From Onthophagus taurus (taxonomy: Eukaryota > Arthropoda > Insecta > Coleoptera > Scarabaeidae), in assembly GCF_036711975.1 (NCBI RefSeq), contig NC_091972.1:11971001-12035000 (forward strand): DNA of 64,000 nt, given 5' to 3'. Each line of letters opens with the position of its first letter. Position 1 is the first letter of the stretch. The notes beneath the pieces were generated by a model that did not search any database, had not been told where the DNA came from, and was given only the letters and a program-made list of their open reading frames with translations. Made by a program: the position numbers and the translations under genes. This document shows positions 60,901-64,000 of the stretch, one piece after another.

Positions 60901-61638
60901 CAATTTTTTCAAGATTAAATTTATTAAATAGTCACGGATTAGAATTTTCACATCGAAATAGATCTATCTATTATATTCATCACAACATGAGTGAATCAAC
61001 GTTTATGGCGGTAAACGTTGATAATTTCACCGAACGATGGCCGTTGCCAAAACCTGTTGTTTTTGATAACTTAGATTCAATTCAACAAATAGCTTTAGAT
61101 TGGTTAACTGGAAACTGGTATTTTTTGGATGATGAAAAAGAAATTATCTTATTATGTAATAACACATTACGATGGTGTAAAACGGTTATCGACGTAAATT
61201 TAGATAAAGGTAGAGCGTTGGCGTTAAATCCAATGATAGGGTTTATGTATTTCTCAAAATGGGGAATGTCCGCACCGGTAATTGAAAGATGTAGAATGGA
61301 TGGAACTGGAAGGGAAACTTTGGTTGATAGAAAAATTGTTTATCCTTACGGGGTTATTGTTGATTATGCAACAAACGATGTTTATTGGTTAGACACTTAT
61401 TTAGATGTGATTGAGAGAGTGAGTTTTGATGGAAAAAATCGAAGAACGGTGATGAAGGGATCTGCTGTTCAAAATTTATATGGTATTAGTATTTTTGAGA
61501 ATACTTTATATGTTACTTCGTGGAAAGACAATAGTGTATATAAGATCAATAAAAAGACGCTTGATACACAAACTGTTAAAACTAATATCTCCAGACCTTT
61601 TCATATACATGTTTTTCACCGGCAAAGACAACCTGATG
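51953..61638 (+). CDS. LRP1: LRP1-like low-density lipoprotein receptor-related protein (first three exons)
   Basis: Exons 51953-52100, 60105-60731 and 60820-61638, phases 1 and 1; the gene continues past the window. The family are giant endocytic receptors. Exon 1 gives a hydrophobic signal sequence (residues about 8-30, LPGLVTMTLSYLFVIVFFGF). Exon 2 holds LDL receptor class A modules (CDGIRDCEDISDE, CDGEVDCGTTRNGMDNSDEE, CDGVRDCENDADE) and EGF modules (CVHGCKPTFEGPMCYCLEGY; DADECELGNTCEQICINSIG). Exon 3 is a YWTD-type propeller (IALDWLTGNWYFLDD, YPYGVIVDYATNDVYWLDTY, NLYGISIFENTLYVTS) ending HIHVFHRQRQP. The order and wording match the N-terminus of LRP1, including the short HxxHRxRQP end. 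Linking exon 1 to exon 2 over 8 kb rests on phase, the signal sequence and the absence of another start. Confidence 0.9.
52101..52840. other. LRP intron 1, left part
   Basis: AT-rich intron, with no element recognised before the piggyBac remnant. Confidence 0.4.
52853..53149 (+). pseudogene. piggyBac transposase C-terminal remnant
   Basis: Plus-strand YNQKEKSGVNLLDQLIREYS, then WPRTTKRWPFTLFMSYLDIA and AYNAFIW, matches the YNxTKGGVDxxDxMxxxY and RRWPxxxFxxxLDIAxxNA blocks of piggyBac transposases, including the late catalytic Asp. Upstream domains are missing. Confidence 0.85.
53323..54133. mobile_element. PIF/Harbinger-type element with about 45-bp terminal repeats
   Basis: The left end AAAGCCTGTTACAGACATGT, then TTAGTAATTTAATCTAGTAG, is inverted at the right as CTACTCGACTAAATTACTAA, then ACGTGTCTGTACGGGCCTTT. 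Inside are a plus-strand fragment NKRIWVREEWMRRISLGASI (about 53545), resembling the RRxWVRxWxxRRxxLGAS start of Harbinger transposases, and a minus-strand MADF-like fragment. Confidence 0.75.
53691..53876 (-). pseudogene. MADF-domain fragment of the Harbinger element
   Basis: The minus strand reads EYLWHIKSVTYKNRLAKQKA, then YEDLKKVMNIPGFAEKDIKL. This is the core of a MADF domain, a DNA-binding accessory protein of Harbinger transposons. The gene is truncated and has no first or last part. Confidence 0.65.
54380..54620 (+). pseudogene. Possible Harbinger-type transposase remnant
   Basis: The plus strand reads LNKSAAIQIAERFDSIWNLA, then NSIGAVNEGCKIRYQSS. This resembles the WNFPNCIGAIDGKHI block before the catalytic Asp, with the Asp itself changed. 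Weak support. Confidence 0.35.
54830..55220 (+). pseudogene. Non-LTR retrotransposon C-terminal fragment
   Basis: The plus strand reads KTRRDRVRNRSIRAKLDQEP, then IVQIMEKKQLEWDGHLRRMS, then RKTSKTWEDNIEQ. This is the tail of an RTE-like ORF2 (RRDRVRNxxIRxxL..IEKxQLRWxGHxxRM). Related fragments are at 27343-27531 and 58330-58700. Confidence 0.6.
55221..57150. other. LRP intron 1, middle part
   Basis: AT-rich intron with no recognised coding remnant or clear repeat structure. Confidence 0.4.
57160..58280 (-). pseudogene. Non-LTR retrotransposon reverse transcriptase remnant (CR1/jockey-like)
   Basis: The minus strand from 58277 reads RYGVFPSVWK, KPCKQRPISILPIMGKFLEK, VQVDAISTNFSKPFDKVDHK (motif A), LLKWFASYISNRTQLVMIGG and VTSGVPQGSHFGPLLFI (motif B). 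Motif C is lost in a frameshift. Left of it, 57420-57710 is the dispersed repeat also seen at 11615-11800. Confidence 0.85.
58330..58700 (+). pseudogene. Non-LTR retrotransposon C-terminal fragment
   Basis: The plus strand reads TAIRPILTYAAQTR, then KRILETTEMKIVRRIVGKTL, then WVLDRKKKWNEHIDRMTEE. This is the region after the RT fingers in RTE-like ORF2 (RPxLTYGAEtW..ExxxLRxIxGKT..WxxHIxRM). It lies in inverted orientation beside the RT remnant at 57160-58280. Confidence 0.65.
58701..60104. other. LRP intron 1, right part
   Basis: Intron sequence without a recognised element. Position 60105 is the acceptor of LRP exon 2 (TTTTTAAG before it). Confidence 0.4.
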
Positions 61639-62029
61639 GTAAGTTTAATATTTAAAATTAAATTTACGATTTTTTAGTGGAAACAATTTGTATAATTTTT
61701 ATTGTTTGATATCTCTAAAATTTATGATTAGGATTCAAGGTAATTGAATCATATTTAAATAGAGTTAATACTTCAAAAGGAAAGTAATTCTGGTGCAATA
61801 TTGTAAATATGTCGCGCTTTATCACGCGATTTCATGCGCTGGTGAGCTAGTGTAAATAATTGGTTATTTATTAATTTTATATATCTGATAAAATTGAATA
61901 TCTCAAAAATTACGCATGGGAACAAAATAAAATTGTTCCCTCTCTCAATTCTCTCCTTTTGTATTGCAGATTTAGATTGAATGCTGCAAAATAAAACGTT
62001 TTTTGCCAATTTCTCTTACTTACTTAGAA

Positions 62030-62841
62030 ATGACAACCTTTCACTTCTGTGTGGTTCTACTCGCGACCACGTGTTGTTACCGAATAATGGACATTCATCG
62101 AGATGAATGGAGATGTTTTGTCGCCGGTGAAATTACCATCAATAAAATAGGATCCGATAATTTTATCGCCAGTACTGTCACATCAAACGTTAATCGACCG
62201 AGGACGCTGATAATTCGTTTCACGAATTCAACGTGAGTCTTTTACTCTCCAATAATATATGTTTGGCAAAAAGTTAATCGGTTTTGAACTTACCGCCACC
62301 TTACATGACACTTGATACTTATAAAATTTTTGCATCTTCAGTATTTTCCAGAGACATATAAGAAATATCTATTTTTTTTAATTTCTCAGACACTCACACA
62401 TGAATCATACTCCATTTTGATTACTTTCTCCACCAACACTACATTTTAAGGAAAGAAGATTGAGGTCGTATTTCGTCTGGAAAAAGCTCACCATACTGCA
62501 TTGTTTAATTATTTCAATTTTTTGGTATTCGTCGAGTATAGAAATCTGCGTAAGTCCCTCTCGAATCCAAATTCTCTAAAAAAACGAAGTCATTAACCCT
62601 GTAATGATTTATAATTCGTATTCAATATTGATTCTCTCAAAAAATTTATCGGGATTTCCATAAATTTCGGACGGATACCATAGAATATTTAAACCTTATT
62701 TAATCCTTATTAACGTAACCGTTATGCCTTGATTATACATTTCCGCAATTAACTTTATTAATTAATGATTTCAGACATAACTCAGGCATGCTTAATTGTA
62801 GCCACAATCGTGGACGTGTTAAAAAAAGACAAACAAGTTGA
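62030..62841 (+). CDS. Possible small secreted protein, 2 exons, 89 aa
   Basis: Exon 1, 62030-62232, begins with a signal-peptide-like MTTFHFCVVLLATTCCYRI and ends at the strong donor GTGAGT. Exon 2, 62775-62841, follows TTTCAG and keeps the frame for 22 codons to TGA. The joined reading crosses TNSTHNSGMLNCSHNRGRVK and ends KRQTS. There are five cysteines, two of them adjacent near residue 15. It would lie in an LRP intron or just beyond the visible LRP exons, on the same strand. I do not recognise a family, and a chance combination is possible. Confidence 0.3.
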
Positions 62842-63204
62842 CCTCATGTTCTTTCAAGCCTATTATGGTAATATTGATTTCTTATTTAGTATGGGCAGGT
62901 TTTCATATCGGAAACCCTTACTGTTTACCGTCTTCAAGTGTATATCAACGCTAAAGCTTCGTATTTAACTTAATTAGTCTTGAGAACACGTGGATTTCCG
63001 ATGGGCGGGTATATATCGGATTGACTAGAAGGAAATAGAAAGGTCATACACAAATAATCTAATCATTGTGCGTATTATCCACCGCTTATTCATCGTGGAA
63101 TAATCACCAAACCACAATTCTGATAATATGATGTTCTTTATCTATTTTTTTTTGTGGACAAGAAATTACTAATGTTTAATATTTATTAAACTCCTGGTTA
63201 CGTT
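62842..63204. other. Non-coding, nothing recognised
   Basis: No exon or repeat was recognised. The next LRP exon, expected to encode an EGF module, is not in the window. Confidence 0.4.
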
Positions 63205-63405
63205 ATCGTTTTCATCGATAATTTTCAAAATTCGCTATAAAATTAATTTCTTGAAGGATCCTTGTGGAGATATCACCAATTATTAATTATAGTATCCTCT
63301 TTTTAATGCAGAAAGCCGTTTTGAAAAATCACTTTCAGTTCTTGAGAAATAAATTTTTGAAATGATCAACAATTTTTTTTAAAAATTCGTATAAAATCCA
63401 GTTCT
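63205..63405. repeat. Satellite fragment, second locus
   Basis: TCATCGATAATTTTCAAAAT, GGATCCTTGTGGAGATATCA and TGCAGAAAGCCGTTTTGAAA match the 364-bp satellite at 20551-22660. Slightly more than half a unit is present, with an internal deletion near 63370. Confidence 0.9.
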
Positions 63406-63632
63406 TTTAATCCTCTTTTTACAGTTGTTTCGTTAGTTAAATCAGCATCAAAAAAGTTCATTTTGTATCTTGGATCCAAATAAGTTGACATATCTTATCA
63501 GCTTTCTTATTAATTTAATTTTTATTCAAATATCACAATAACGTGGTAACATAGAGTATCACTTCAGAAATGCACCAGAACGCCGGTATCCGGCTTTTCG
63601 AAAAATCGCTATCCGCTATTTTTCCATCACTA
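63406..63632 (-). pseudogene. hAT element 5' part with transposase LDPRYK block
   Basis: The minus strand reads MSTYLDPRYKMNFFDADLTN, then ETTVKRGLKEL, running into the satellite. LDPRYK is a hallmark of hAT transposases. The right end, TCCATCACTA at 63632, is an inverted version of the TAGTGGTGGA terminus at 20200, fitting opposite ends of the same element. Confidence 0.6.
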
Positions 63633-64000
63633 GTTGTCATCAAATTTCTGACTAACAAATTATTTTCGTCCGATTCAAATACGTACGGATAAATCTGGTA
63701 GATTTTTACTGCCAATTTTTAAGAATTCTTCAGAAGAATTTCTGTCAACTTTATTTTTATTGATTCTAACTTTTTACAATATTTATACTCCTGTTGTTAA
63801 ATTTACAGGGAAAACTAGGACACGTTCATCACCCCGACACGACTTCATTATCAAATAAAGTGCCTAGTGTTCTACTGAATAACACAATTATAAGTCTTTC
63901 CATAATTTAACATGTTTCACGCTTAAGTCTAAGAAGCGAATAGATTTTCGTCATGTCAATGTAATGAATAGATTTAGAATTTTCTGACTTTGTCTAAGAC
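63633..64000. other. Window end, nothing recognised
   Basis: AT-rich sequence to the end of the window. No LRP exon or repeat was recognised. Confidence 0.4.

Overview
The window is AT-rich eukaryotic DNA from an insect genome. The genes carry many short introns with GT-AG borders, a metazoan integrin alpha chain and an LRP1-like receptor are present, and the introns are filled with arthropod-type transposons. A beetle is my best guess, from the EcKL gene, the transposase families and the satellite style, but no marker proves the order. I saw no tRNA, rRNA or CRISPR array.

Layout: (1) 0-2 kb, minus strand: first coding exon of the Golgi enzyme MGAT1, and a possible small membrane protein. 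(2) 4.8-7.8 kb, plus: complete seven-exon mitochondrial leucyl-tRNA synthetase. (3) 7.8-12.2 kb: retrotransposon remains and two paralogous last exons of an unknown minus-strand gene. (4) 12.3-14.4 kb, plus: an EcKL (ecdysteroid-kinase-like) gene with a long acidic N-terminal extension. (5) 15.2-29.5 kb, minus: a complete 18-exon integrin alpha gene of 1012 residues. Its introns hold three retrotransposon remnants, fold-back elements, a 364-bp dimeric satellite and a small plus-strand secreted-protein gene with its own TATA box. (6) 34.8-44.6 kb, minus: complete nine-exon DCAF5/WDR22-type substrate receptor of CUL4-DDB1. One intron of 6.8 kb is a stack of nested transposons. (7) 48.3-49.5 kb, plus: complete three-exon Rae1, followed by partial duplications of its own 3' end and a convergent NDUFB3 gene at 50.8-51.1 kb. 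(8) 52-61.6 kb, plus, running off the window: the first three exons of an LRP1-like receptor. Its 8-kb first intron holds piggyBac, Harbinger and non-LTR remains, and its last visible intron holds a possible small secreted-protein gene.

The genes are unrelated housekeeping and surface genes and do not form a pathway. I joined exons by hand and checked each junction for phase; the large genes read through without a stop. The most unusual structural signals are a satellite array that sits beside hAT transposase remains at two separate loci, the nested secreted gene in the integrin intron, the multi-level transposon nest in the DCAF5 intron, and the duplicated 3' end of Rae1. I did not find a convincing new multi-gene system.
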